Below, one piece after another: positions 41,085 through 52,588 of a DNA stretch of 64,000 bases. The position numbers and the translations under genes were made by a program. Location: contig JAIQCW010000044.1 of assembly GCA_020283715.1 (NCBI GenBank), forward strand, positions 21,962-85,961. Reading direction: 5' to 3'. The notes below the pieces were generated by a model, which saw nothing but the letters and a program-made list of their open reading frames with translations, made no database searches and was not told the DNA's origin. Each line of letters begins with the position of its first letter. The first letter of the stretch is position 1. The DNA is from Cytauxzoon felis (taxonomy: Eukaryota; Apicomplexa; Aconoidasida; Piroplasmida; Theileriidae).

Positions 41085-42228
41085 TTAGAGTAGATATAAT
41101 GCTTCTTCTTGTTGATCGCCGAATTCTTTTTGTATTTCTTGATAAATATTTATATATTGTTGATATCTTTTTAAGTGTACAGTTTCCCAATCACGATGTA
41201 AGCGTTCACAATAGACACGTTTCATACATGCTATAAAATTTAATAATAAAAATCAAGTTATTTATACCAGCTATTGGACAATCTACTGCAAAACCATTAG
41301 AATTACGGCTACATTTAATAAATGTTAATCTTTAAAATTTTACTTACATATATTGCATAATAGTAACGTAATCAAATACGTGATTACACGAATCCTCACC
41401 GTAAGCTAAACTGAAAAAGAATTAATTAAAAAACAAGCAACTTGAAAGAATGAAACAACTGAGCTCTCCACCTGAGGTCCAATCTAACTCTCTTCCCACT
41501 TGCCGTGGAGGCCTTCTATATTTACTTCCCCTTCCAGCTCCCGTAGATCGCTTCTAGGTGTGTCTACCCCTAAGAACAGGAATTCTACCCGGAGGAACAA
41601 AAGATGTCAACCCGGAAGAACGAAATCTTGTTAATGGACCTCAAGTGGAACCCGCAGCTGATCTACGGGAAGCGAAGGGGGAAGTAAATAAAGAGGCCAC
41701 CACGGCGAGTGGAGAAGACAGTGATTGGACCTCAGGTGGGATAAGTGGGCAGAGTAGACAATGGTTAAGTTTCAAGTTCCTTTGTTAATTGTGATACTTA
41801 CACTTGGGATACGGGTTGTGTAATAGGTTTTCTGGAGATAGGGCAGATTCTGGCGATATCGGAGATATTTTCTTCTACGAGTACATCATCGGTATCGTTA
41901 TTTTTATTGAGTACGAGTGTATCCATTAAAACATGGTATACACGATCGAATGAGAAATTGGATTTATTTTCGAGTAGGTGTTGTAGATTATCGAGTTCTT
42001 GAAAAAATGCTTCACAGACTTTGAGTAATTTTTCTTTAGATTTATTATTACCTATATAATAGAAATATGAATACATATTAGATATATAATACCGAAATAT
42101 TTGTATGCAAAAACTAATGATAATAATTGATTGGCGATTATATAAATATTATCATTATATCTAGACCATGCTTGTGTCATATCAAAGAATTCATCAAAAT
42201 TAATATCCTCTACATCTTCACTAGACAT
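41085..42228 (-). CDS. NSE2: SP-RING E3 SUMO ligase, NSE2/MMS21-like
   Basis: Five exons: 42228-42093, 42051-41802, 41410-41348, 41308-41268 and 41230-41085. All are GT..AG and phases close exactly to 211 aa. The N-terminal half is helical and acidic (MSSEDVEDINFDEFFDMTQA), as expected for the part that packs on the SMC5 coiled coil. The SP-RING is assembled from four exons: ICPISRKPITQPVSQ, LAYGEDSCNHVFDYVTI and GFAVDCPIAACMKR. The zinc ligand pattern C..C-x-H..C..C is present. MMS21/NSE2 is the SUMO ligase of the SMC5/6 complex in DNA repair. Three introns are 37-41 nt; the 391-nt one holds a complete PIP copy. A 41-nt internal exon carries part of the RING. Confidence 0.85.
41462..41750 (+). 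repeat. PIP block in NSE2-like intron 2
   Basis: C box, H1 CCACttgccGTGG, a reversed right half (CTCCCGTAGATCGCTTC), three F boxes, C box, forward right half (GCTGATCTACGGGAAGCG), H1 CCACggcgaGTGG, C box. The block is a pair of inverted right halves with F boxes in the centre. Confidence 0.87.
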
Positions 42229-42314
42229 TTTATAATATAATTATAATAAATAATTTACATTTTAAACATTTTATATTAAAATTATATATAATTTATTACA
42301 TTATATTTAATTTA

Positions 42315-45300
42315 TTATAATTTATCGAAAAAGTTATCAAGTGGTGGTATCTCAGCTTTTAAACCTTTACGCTGACGTATACCCAATATTATCTCATTCA
42401 ATTTACTACCCTTTTCTAATGCATCACCTGTCAATAATTGCCAATGATCAAATACACATTGAGGAAATGCTTGACCTGATGTACTAGCCCTCAATGCTGT
42501 TGTAAAACCAAAACTCTCCGATACCGGCAAATATGCCTTAATCTCAACTAATGGTGTACCTGCACGATTCTCCTCATGAAATACATGACCACGACGCTGA
42601 TTCAATGTACTATATACTCCACCAACCGCATCCTATAAATATTTAATTATATTTAAGAAAAATTATAATAAATACAAAAGAACAATCAATACACATTCTG
42701 TACCCTCACACTAATCATTTCTTTATTCTGCAGACAGCACTCCACCTGAGGTCCAATCTACCTCTCTTTCTCTTGCAGAGAGCTCTTCTATTTATTTCCC
42801 CTTCCAGCTCCCGTAGATCGCTTCCAGGATTCACTTGAGGTTTTGTACTTAGGGGCACACTCTTCGTTCTTCCGGGTTGAACTTTTCTGTTCCTCCGGGT
42901 AGAATTCCTGTTCTTAGGGGTTGACATTGCCACGATCTCTGGGAGTGGCTATACTCTTTAGAGATATATAATTAGAAGAGCTGACGGCAGGATGAAGAGA
43001 GGGGGATGTAACCTCAGGTGGAGAGCTGACGGTAGGATAAATAGAGTTGGATTGGATATCAGTTGGAAGGTATGTATGATTGATTTCGAGTATTTGTATA
43101 AACTAACTTGTGGGCAATTGATATCGACAAGGAAGACGGGTTCTTGTAGTTTGGGATTGGCGGTAAGTTCACAAGCGTAGAGGCATCTTCTACAAGTTGG
43201 CATGATTTGTCCTGCACCTCTATGTATAGCATCGGCATGCATGGTAACATCTAATAGATTGAATCTGATACCTCTCATATTTTCATCACATAATGCACCT
43301 TCTTTGGTTGCCCATTGGAATGCTGAATTACAATGATCTTTGATTTCTGCTAGATATTGTACACCAGTAGTCATATCAACAAGTAGATTAGGTCCAGTAG
43401 TTTCAGGTCCGAAGCACCATATTTTAATGGCAGCATTTTTATCCCAATCATATTTATCAGCTAATACATTAGCACGTTCTTTAAAATCATCTCTAGATGT
43501 AATTTCATTATCTTCAATAGCTTCAGCAAGACCATCAGCAAAAGGTTCAGCTTTCATATATAAACGATTATGTTTATTAGGTGATTTAGATAAACATGTT
43601 AATGATGATTCAGTTGATACAGTTTCTCTATATGAAACAACAGGATCAGATACAATAAAATCAATTTGTGCATATTCATCACGTAAATCTTTAAGACATA
43701 TTTCTACATGTAATTCACCACAACCAGCGATAATATGTTCACCACTTTCTTCTGTTGTACATACAACTAAAGGATCACTTTTAGATAATTTTTTTAAACC
43801 TTCAACTAATTTTGGTAATTCTTTAGAATCTTTAGGTTTTACAGCTACACGTACAACAGGTGATACACTATATTTCATATCAGCAATATTATATGCTGTT
43901 TCACATGTAGTTATAGTACCAGATTTTAATATATATTGATCAACACCAACTAAACAACATGTATTACCACATGGTACATCTTGTATTTGTTCTGTATATC
44001 TACCCATCATTAATACAGTTCTTTGTACATTTTTAATTAATAAATCATTTTTTTCACCTGGTACATATTTTGGACCTTGTATTCTTACTTTTTGTCCTGT
44101 TGCTACTGTACCACTAAATACACGTCCAAATGCATAAAAACGTCCTTTATCACTTGTTGGTACCATTTTTGATATATACATCATTAATGGACCATCTGGA
44201 TCACAATTTTTTATACCTGTTGCTGCTTCATCATCCATTGGACCTAAATATAAATTTTCAACACGATATTTTTGTGCTACATATGGTGATGGTAAATGTG
44301 ATACTATCATCTGTAATAATACATCACCTGCTGGTAACCATAATTGCATTACTCTTTTTAATAATGCTTTACCTGTCAAATCTCTATCATCACCTTTCAA
44401 TTCTACACCTATTGATTTCAATTGTGGTAGATATTTATCCTTATTATCATTTATTATATTCGTAAATAATGAACATATAGGCTTCATTATAAAATTACAA
44501 AATGCACGATCTGGTGCTTGTGGTGATGCCTCACTCAACCATGCCTTAGCTGTCTTTGAAAAAAAATGATCACCCCATAAATAATGCATCATCTTTTCTT
44601 TAGATATACCAAATTTCGTATTATATATCTTAGCAAATGTCTCTATAGTAAATGCCCAACCATGTAAACCACTACCAAATGATACAGTACCACGCTCAGG
44701 ATATACCTGTACATCACCCATCAATTCATCATTATATGTTGCAACTATAACATTAACATTCTCAATACATCTCAAAAATGTCAAATATATCTCCTCCGGT
44801 CCCATCTGTAATTCCAATAATGCACGATCTACCTTATTCACATGTAATACAGGACGTATACGCTCACTCAATGCCTGACGTAATACAGTCTCTGTCTGTA
44901 CACATACACCCTCAATCGTATCAACAACAACCAATGCACCATCAGTAACACGTAATGCAGCAGTAACCTCTGATGAAAAATCAACGTGACCAGGTGAATC
45001 AATCAAATTAATCAAAAATGGCTGCTTACCATTACCATCATCCAAATCATGCTCAAAATACATCGATATACCGGTCGACTTAATCGTAATACAACGCTCC
45101 TGCTCATCAGCCCTAGTATCAGTAAAACGAGCATCACCAGCATTCTTAGCAGCTATAATACCAGCCTTCGATACCAATGAATCCGTCAATGTAGATTTAC
45201 CATGATCAACATGAGCAATAACAGACATATTGCGGATATTCTTGGGATTACCCATAATCTCACGCATCTGATCCACTGTAAAATTCACCTATATATTCAT

Positions 45301-45330
45301 ACAATTATATGATCATAAACAACTTACCAT
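42315..45330 (-). CDS. EEF2: Translation elongation factor 2 (eEF2)
   Basis: Ribosome-translocating GTPase of the cytosol. The first coding exon is only the ATG (45330-45328); exon 2 is 45288-43108 and exon 3 is 42632-42315, giving 833 aa, the usual apicomplexan length. The start reads [13 protein letters not shown], which fixes the tiny exon. G motifs: [14 protein letters not shown]-equivalent [17 protein letters not shown] and [11 protein letters not shown] (Val where human has Met). Domain II-V blocks are all present. The diphthamide loop reads [18 protein letters not shown], with the modified His. The C-terminus has MNQRRGHV-equivalent LNQRRGHVF. Intron 1 is 39 nt; intron 2 (475 nt), which splits DINCPQ|DAVGGVY, contains PIP sequence. 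The region is comparatively rich in third-position A/T like the rest of the window. Confidence 0.97.
42735..43068 (-). repeat. PIP block in eEF2 intron 2
   Basis: H1 CTCTtgcAGAG, reversed right half with CTCCCGTAGATCGCTTCCAGG, three reversed F boxes including one intact GTTCTTAGGGG, reversed left half (GCCACGATCTCTGGGAGTGGC), AGCTGACGGCAGG, C box, AGCTGACGGTAGG. Confidence 0.88.
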
Positions 45331-45622
45331 TTTCTATGCCTTATTATAGAGTATTATCAAAGTATTCAATTATCAATATAATCACTTATTGACCTAGATT
45401 CCACAAAAACATCTATATTTATATCTTAAAACAACCGTAAATAGATGAAATACTCTATTAACTATTAATAAACATAGACAATATACCTCAATATACCCCA
45501 TAGCATCTACAAATCCATGAATAACGGTTACAACACGATAACAACAAAATTATTTCACAATATTATCATTTAGTAGGCTTAATAATCAATAACAATCAAT
45601 TTTATATCACGTAGTTTGGCAT

Positions 45623-45982
45623 TTAATCACTCATAGGTCCAACTTCATCCTCTAACATTGAATAAATTCGTATATCCGTCCAAATTTCCTCATTTATACC
45701 TTTATTTGATCTATTAATTTTATTAGAATATAAATCTCATCATGTATAAAAAGAGAATTGTGACATATTCCCCAAGAAAGTCTGGGAATATAGGCCTCTT
45801 AAATTATCTTCACATATCTACTTATACTTTTTAAATATACACCTAAAATATACACTAGTAAATGTTAGTAAAATTATTCCATGATTAATTGCTGCTTTGG
45901 AGAAATTTTCCAAATTTTTAAAAGTCCTGATGTTACTGCCCAACCTCTGGAGGAATTAGTAGAAATTAACTTTGCTTCCCAT
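45623..45982 (-). CDS. Tentative 74-aa single-pass membrane protein
   Basis: Hand-built: exons 45982-45971, 45946-45822 and 45710-45623. Phases 0 and 2 close exactly. It reads [24 protein letters not shown], a hydrophobic stretch [13 protein letters not shown], then [20 protein letters not shown] and [12 protein letters not shown]. The 24-nt first intron is the shortest I propose and contains TACTAAT, a good branch site. Plan and length resemble the membrane protein at 32182. Start codons of this gene and the Cwc21-like gene are 38 bp apart, divergent. Between this gene and eEF2 (45331-45622) I see only AT-rich sequence. Confidence 0.45.
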
Positions 45983-46020
45983 TAATTTTTATCGGTTCTA
46001 TCTATTTTATTGAATGGAAG

Positions 46021-47328
46021 ATGTTTAATGGTATAGGTTTGCGTACACCTCGCGGAAGTGGTACTAACGGCTATGTTCAGCGTAGTTTGGCCACTTTACC
46101 GCCGCAACGTATAGCAGATACTGGGCGGCAAGCAGACGGTATAACCCGTCCTATGATGAGAGCTGATCCTGCGATATTATTGCATGAGCGTTTAAGGAGT
46201 GTTGAAGTGAAGTTAATGGAATTAAGGATAAAATTGGAAGGCACAATGCCATTGGAAGATATTGAGAAGAGGATAAATGAAGAACGTGAAGTTTTATTAT
46301 CGCAGTTGGAATCGGAGAAGGATGATGTTCCAATAAAGGAGTAAGTTATATAAGTTTTTAAAATTTATTAAAATAGGACCAATGAATCACATGCTTTAGC
46401 TGCTGTGAAGGCTAAACAACTTGAAGTTATGAAAAGAGCCCTTAAAATTGATAAGGAACCTAGAAGAATGCCACAGAATCGCTCAGATGACCCTATGGAT
46501 GGGCTAAGAGACGATGATGAAATTGATGAGGAACACAGTTTGGAAAATGGAAGAGCTAATAGATATGAAGATGTTAAAGTGGTAAATGGGGATAATAACA
46601 AAGAGAAGGATTACAGTAGGAGTCATTCAAAAGTCAGAAGGGATCGTTCCCATAGTGATCGTAGTTTTGTATCCTCATCTGATGAATCCAGCCCGCCCAG
46701 GAGGAGGCATAGGAATCCCTCATATTCATCATCCAGAAGTCGTAGTAGATCACGCCATTCTTATCATCGTAGAAATAGACATCGTAGAAGATCATATACG
46801 TCTTCTCGTGAACGTTATAGGAGGGGTAGACGTTCAAGAAATCATCGTAGAGATAGGAGACGATCGTATACGCCGTCTGTTAGTTCTTACTCTGAAGAAG
46901 AATATAGAAGAACTAAAAGAGATAAATATAGACATAGACGTTCTAGATCACCTATAAATAGATATTCTTATTCAAGTATTGATAGTTTTAAAGATAATGA
47001 TAGAAAGATGTCAACCCGGAAGAATGAAAAATTCTACCCGGAGGAACGTAAAAGTTCAACTCGGAAGAACGGAGTAAAATCAGTAGAGGACAGAGATGAA
47101 TATACTACAAAGAGATCAATTAATAGGGAAAGATATTCACCAAGGAACACTAGACGTCATGGTTCATCTGATAGATCATTAAGTAGTGTATCATCAAGAA
47201 GAGATAGAACTAGTTCAAGTAGCATTGAAATAACACGAGGCATTAGACCAAGAGCATCTTCAACATCATCTAGCAATATGAGCAGAAGCAATTCACGTAA
47301 TAGAAGAAATAGAAGACATTATTCATAA
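46021..47328 (+). CDS. Cwc21/SRm300-like splicing factor with RS domain
   Basis: Exons 46021-46340 and 46377-47328 (36-nt intron) give 423 aa. The N-terminus [20 protein letters not shown] is the strongly conserved signature of Cwc21/SRRM2, followed by the helical cwf21 domain ([35 protein letters not shown]). In yeast this domain binds Prp8 and Snu114 at the active spliceosome. Residues from about 205 onward form a long RS domain ([20 protein letters not shown]). Three F boxes are inserted inside the RS domain at about 47009-47072 ([20 protein letters not shown]). Their Ser/Arg/Lys-rich coding blends into the RS domain. Strongly supported by the N-terminal signature. Confidence 0.92.
47005..47075 (+). 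repeat. F-box array inside RS-domain exon
   Basis: Three consecutive F units of about 21 nt, with cores CCCGGAAGAAT, CCCGGAGGAAC and CTCGGAAGAAC, without any left or right PIP half. This is the only exonic site where F boxes occur alone. Confidence 0.8.
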
Positions 47329-47359
47329 TCTATTATACATTATAAAAGATCCATACAAT

Positions 47360-47492
47360 CTTCCTGAGGTCCAATCACCTCTCTTCCCACTGCATGGAGC
47401 TTCTTCTAATTACCTATCTCTAAAGAGTATAGCCACTCCCAGATATCGTGGCGTTAACCCGGAGGAACAGACCTCAATCGGAATGCCTATTA
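47360..47492 (+). repeat. PIP left half after Cwc21-like gene
   Basis: C box, H1 CCACtgcATGG (a CCAC/CCAT hybrid), left half with H2 CTCTaaAGAG and a decayed GCCACTCCCAGATATCGTGGC, one F box. Confidence 0.82.
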
Positions 47493-47512
47493 GGAAAATA
47501 AGTTGGAGACAT

Positions 47513-48738
47513 TTAGTCCCTTGATTCATCTTGATTGGATATGATGATATTTCTATCCATTTTTAATTTGTAATTATACTTTGATATGCCGTATATGATA
47601 ATAGTACAGATTAATATTGTTGGTAGTACCATGAATATCATCAAGAAATTTGTCCAATTTTTCAGAGTCAAATTATCAATAGTTTCTAATTCCTTTAGTA
47701 ATGGATCTTTATTTTTCTTTAATAAAATGATTAAATCATTACTAATACATCTCAATAATTCAGATTTTATCCATTCATCCACCACTAACAACACCTTCAA
47801 ATTCCTCTTCTTCACCGATGACAATGATAAAATTTCCCTATGTATACCACACATTATATAATAAACAGCCTGAACAATTACAGCTTCATATATATTAGGA
47901 GACATTTTTGACATCTCCAATAAACCAACATCTGTAAAATAAATAAGTTAAATAAGATTCCAAGATTAATAGAAATCTATATTTTCACTAGATCCACCCG
48001 AGGTTACAACCACTGCAACCTTGTCTTCCACCAGGCGTGGTGGCTTCTTCCAATTACTTCCCAGTAAACGGTAGAGCCACTCCCAGAGATCGTGGCGGTG
48101 GAAGTGTAGAAGATTGTACATCAGGTGGAGTTAGTGTATAGAGATGGTATAAACTTACTATTTAGTAAATCATTATGAGTGAGATATAGAGTGAGTAGGT
48201 TAAAGACTTCACTTTTGTGTTTAATTGCTGCGTTTCCAAAACTTGCGAGTTCAGATTTGCGATTACGTCCAATGGTATGGCATTGAACTCCAAACTTTTT
48301 GGCGTTTAATATTATAGGAATATACTGGCCGTATTGTTTCTTTATATCCTTTTTATCTATCCTTCTTAGCTTCTTCTTATCTTCTATATCTTCTTCATCA
48401 TCTAAATATCTCAGTATTAATCCCATGTCGTTATTTCCTATGCCGATATAAACAACATCACAATCAGAAATTTCAGAAATGATAGAACATGTTAATGCCT
48501 CATTTTCTTCTAGTTTCCTTTTCATATCTTTTGATTTAAGTCTACTCTTGTCCAGAAATCTAGGCAAACCACGTATCCCCAATGTTATGGTACGGTTGTT
48601 GTAATCTATCATAACATTTTCATTACCAGAAACTGTACCATAAAATCTATAAATGTTACGATATTTAAATCTATCATTATAATTATTTAATACTTTCATA
48701 TAGTCCAATGCATATTTATAAAAACCTCTAATTAACAT
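47513..48738 (-). CDS. Possible NYN/PIN-like protein with C-terminal membrane span
   Basis: Exons 48738-48159 and 47931-47513 (227-nt intron) give 332 aa. The N-terminus is basic and aromatic (MLIRGFYKYALDYMKVLNNY), possibly mitochondrial. The core has ISDCDVVYIGIGNNDMGLIL, a basic KKKLRRIDKKDIKKQYGQY, IPIILNAKKFGVQCHTIGRN and ELASFGNAAIKHKSEVFNLL. This order (acidic strand, GxGNxDMG, second strand, 'L..FGNAA') resembles the NYN branch of PIN-like nucleases, but I would not claim activity. A hydrophobic helix near the end, FLMIFMVLPTILICTIIIYG, suggests membrane anchoring. The intron carries a PIP left half. Confidence 0.72.
47996..48128 (+). repeat. PIP left half in intron
   Basis: C box, H1 CCACcaggcGTGG, left half with H2 AGTAAACGGTAG (partly mismatched CCGTaaACGG form), GCCACTCCCAGAGATCGTGGC, terminal CATCAGGTGGA. 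Antisense to the gene. Confidence 0.84.
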
Positions 48739-49355
48739 TTTATTACGATAGATTCTAAAGACAAAGGATACACACTACACCTGTGGTCCATCAACTCTCT
48801 TCTACACACCTCGTCTTCGTCTTGCAGACAGCTCTTCTAATTACCTATCTCTAAAGAGTAATGCCACTCCCGGAGATCGTGGCAATAAGCCCGTAGCTGA
48901 TCTCAGGGAAGCGGAGGGGGATGTAATTGGGAGAGCCTCCACGCCTAGTGGAAGAGCGGTCGTACGACCAGCTGGTTGACTTCCGTTAACTGGCGAACTG
49001 GTTTGGATAATATATAGTACGAAAGCTTAGTTAAAGATAAAGTCCTGTATATTCGGGGGACACGACGTCGTTTATTCATTTATTGGTGTTATGCGCATAG
49101 TTGCAGATTGGGTATTGTTATGTAAATATGTAAAGATGATACACATTGATTGATATATGTTAATTTATTTTGAAACCCTCTATTACTTTAATGTAGAGAG
49201 AGGTATACGGATAACGAGACCCTGAATTACAAGGTAGAAGTTTTATTTCTAAAAAATATCAGGAGAAATTTAATAAAGATATATTTTTAATTATATAAGT
49301 TGTTATAATTTTTAATTTTTATCGCATATTTGATGTGGATCTTAAAATCATAATA
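48739..49355. other. Divergent intergenic region with PIP block
   Basis: 48778-48960: C-like box, H1 GTCTtgcAGAC, left half (H2 CTCTaaAGAG), right half (GCTGATCTCAGGGAAGCGG) and H1 CCACgcctaGTGG. 48970-49355 is the shared upstream region of two divergent genes, moderately AT-rich, with no repeat or gene recognised. Confidence 0.65.
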
Positions 49356-52300
49356 ATGTCAGATCATTCTAAATATACCTCTGGTATGTTATCATCTAGC
49401 TAATTTTATGCGCATGAATTCAACGAAAGTTGTAGAAATTTCCTTGTTTATATTAAATTTAATTAATGTTAATGTATTTTTTAGGATTTAATGCTAATAA
49501 TAGTTGTGTGGATAATGTAGCCGATACTGCTGATGTGGATGATGCAAATGGTTCAACGTCCCTCTCCAATTACAAATTAGGGCTAGAATGCATTAAGAAC
49601 ATTGCCAAGAAGGTTAGATCATTTGGTAGACGAGCTGAAGAAGATGAACAATTGGAATTATTCCACATTACACCTGATGATGTCGCCAATGTATCAGAGG
49701 CCAGTAACACCAATAGGGATGAATTTACTGCTCCGGAAGATAATATCGATGACCCTTTTGAAGATTGTACTAATGATGATGGTTTATCCAACGAAGATCA
49801 TAAATCTAATACCACTTATCTTAGTCCTCCACCTGAGGTTACAACCCCTGTTCCACTCGCCGTGGAGGCTTCTTCCAATTATCTCCCCGTAAACGGTAAT
49901 GCCACTCCCGGAGATCGTGGCGATGATGATTTGATTGAGTGTAAATTAGATAATGCCAATAGGCAGAATGTAAATGTAGATTCTATTTCTGATAATAATT
50001 TATTTTATACATCTAGAGATTCACATAGATCAAGAATTGGTTCAAACCCCCAAGAACAGACCTCGAATGTGGTTAATGGACCTCATGTGGTACCCGAAGC
50101 TGATCTCAGGGAGGTGGAGGCGGAAGTAAATAGAAGAGCTGACGGCAGGACTAGACCTCAAGTGGAGTGTTGTCTGCAAGACGGCGAGAGGCTAACTGAC
50201 AATGAAGGGATTAAGACCTCAAGTTTACAGAACGGATCTTCTATGATGGATGAATTTGATGACGAAGTGAGATCTGATGGTCAATTGTATAAGATGGTGG
50301 CTGTATTTAATGATGATGGTTGTTTGGATAGATTTGTATTGAAGGATTTGAATATGAAGGATGAGAAGATTGGTTGTTCTAAATGGCTATCTAGGACATT
50401 AAATAGGGATGATTCATCATTGAATATAACTGATGTTGGTTTATTGAATAAGGTTGATGGTAATAATTACAATTCTGTACTTGATAATTATAATAATTCA
50501 GATGATTTAAAATCTACAAATAATGATAGTAAATTAATTTCTGAAGTTCAATTAGGTCAATTTACATCTAGAATTGAAGAACTAACTCATAAATTCCATA
50601 ATGTTATCAAGAGTAATATCGAAGAAGGCTTTGAAAAATATTTACATGATAATGTTTTTAAAAATTTTCATGAAACATTCAACAAACTATATGAGACATC
50701 TACTAATCTTGAAGTGAGGCTTGAAGAGAAGGTTGCCAATTTTGAAAAGAGATTTGATGATTTAAATGAAAAGTTGGAGGACAACTTCGATGGATTAGAG
50801 GATAAATTTAGAAAGTTGGAACAAGTATCATTGAAACTTTCAGGGAAATTCGAAGACAAATTCAATGGCTTCCAGGGTAAATTTAATAAGTTTGACGACA
50901 ACTTCAACGGATTGGAGGATAAATTTAGAAAGTTGGAACAAGTATCATTGAAACTTTCAGGGAACTTCGAAGACAAATTCAATGGCTTCCAGGGTAAATT
51001 TAATAAGTTTGACGACAACTTCAACGGATTGGAGGATAAATTTAGAAAGTTGGAACAAGTATCATTGAAACTTTCAGGGAAATTCGAAGACAACTTCAAA
51101 GGCTTCGATGATAAATTTAAAAACTTCGAGGAAGTATCATTGAAACTTTCAGGGAAATTCGAGGATAAGGTTGAAGGTTTCGAAAAGAGATTAGATGGTT
51201 TACATGAAAAGTTGGAAGACAAGTTCAATGGATTAGAGGATAAATTTAAAAAGTTGGAGGGAGTATCATCAACAGTTTTGAATAAATTTATAGAGATGAA
51301 TGACATGTCATGTAAATTTACAGATAATTATGAGAGTATAACGAATAAATTAAATGATCTTAAAGAAGATGTTAATAATTCATATGATACATTAGATGAA
51401 TTTATTAAAACCCTGGATGATAAATTGAAATGTTTAGATACAAAAGTGGACATTAGTATAAATGATATGAATAATAAAATATCATTAATAATAAATGATT
51501 TTATTAATAAATTAGATGAATTAAATGATATAGATCTATTAGTAACATCTATAAATGGTATATCTAATAATATAAATGATATTAAATTGAATTTAACCAA
51601 TATGAATAATAATACTGATGATTTATCATTTAAATTAAATGAAATTAATTTAACAACTAATAAATTAAATGATCGATTAAATATCATCAATGAAAAAGGA
51701 TATACATTAACAAATACACAACTCATCCATGATAAATTAAATGAATTAGAAAATCGCCTCAATACAACACTAGATAAATTCAATGAATTAAATAATCAAA
51801 CCAATGACATCAACAATATCATCAATTCAATACAAAATAATCTCAATCAAATACATAATAAAAACACTCCATTCGAGGTCCAATCCAACTCTCCTTCCAC
51901 TGCCGTGGAGGCTTCTTCTAATTCACTTCCCGTAAACGGTAATGCCACTCCCGGAGATCGTGGCGATGTTCAACCCCTAAGAACAGGAAATCTACCCGGA
52001 GGAACAAAAGATGTCAACCCGGAAGAACGAAATCTTGTTAGTGATTTAACCTCAATTGAAATACCTGTAAGCGATCTACGGGAGCTGGAAGGGGAAGTAA
52101 ATAGAAGAGGCGCCACGCCTAGTGGAATAGAGAGTAGGAATGTAACCTCAGGTGGAACGCCCAGTGGAACAGTAGAAGGTAATATTTGGACTTCAGGTGG
52201 AACTCCTGGGAAAGAAGTTGATGGTAGGTTTTATGGTATAAATGATGGATTTCATAGTGGTTACATGGGTACTCCGGGTGGTTGTAGGATAATAGGATCT

Positions 52301-52561
52301 GCATGTAGTCCAATGGTTTGTTATGATGAGAGTTATGTGAATACACCTAATATGGATGTATCATGGGTATCAATAAATGGCCGTATGGTTAAACATACGA
52401 AAGAACGTATATCATTACCAGAATTAGCATTTAATAATTCAACCCCTAAGAACATAGTTGATATTAATAGATTATCACAATATTCAATGACACCAATACA
52501 AATAACACCTTATCAAAGTCCACATAATTATACACCAAATAATAACATTTATAATTATTAG
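49356..52561 (+). CDS. Large coiled-coil protein with 39-aa tandem repeats
   Basis: Exons 49356-49383 (MSDHSKYTSG) and 49485-52561 give 1,034 aa. There is an acidic N-terminal region, then a PIP insertion (49835-50215). A long coiled coil follows (about residues 360-800) containing EDKFNGFQGKFNKFDDNFNG and EDKFRKLEQVSLKLSGKF repeated with an exact 117-nt (39-aa) period starting at 50792, 50909 and 51026. After it come more Asn-rich heptads (NKLNDLKEDVNN), a second PIP insertion (51870-52200), and a Gly/Thr/Pro-rich tail with SPMV, TPIQITPYQSP. No signal peptide or membrane span. Cytoskeletal or apical-complex scaffolding is plausible only by architecture. Two PIPs bracket the coiled coil. Confidence 0.82.
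49832..50220 (+). repeat. Exonic PIP insertion 1 in coiled-coil gene
   Basis: C box, H1 CCACtcgccGTGG, left half with H2 CCGTaaACGG, a long host-like spacer (49930-50040), then C box, right half (GCTGATCTCAGGGAGGTGG), AGCTGACGGCAGG and H1 GTCTgcaAGAC. Confidence 0.87.
50792..51150 (+). repeat. 117-bp tandem repeat (39 aa) in coiled-coil exon
   Basis: Units begin GGATTAGAGGATAAATTTAG or GGATTGGAGGATAAATTTAG at 50792, 50909 and 51026; units 1-2 are nearly identical. The third unit decays after about 80 nt. The high identity of an AT-rich host repeat indicates recent duplication. Confidence 0.9.
51868..52205 (+). repeat. Exonic PIP insertion 2 in coiled-coil gene
   Basis: H1 CCACtgccGTGG, left half with H2 CCGTaaACGG, three F boxes, right half with core CTGTAAGCGATCTACGGGAG and CTGGAAGG, H1 CCACgcctaGTGG, several C boxes. 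A stray F-like AACCCCTAAGAACA occurs at about 52440. Confidence 0.87.
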
Positions 52562-52588
52562 ATTAAAGCTAAATTTATTTTATTTTAT

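Noticed and set aside
43340..44465. Plus-strand open frames opposite eEF2
   Set aside because: The minus strand encodes a fully conserved eEF2; the opposite frames have no family features.
50668..51783. Minus-strand open frames opposite the coiled-coil gene (Asn/Ser/Phe-rich)
   Set aside because: They mirror the tandem repeat of the sense coiled coil and have no start context or homology.
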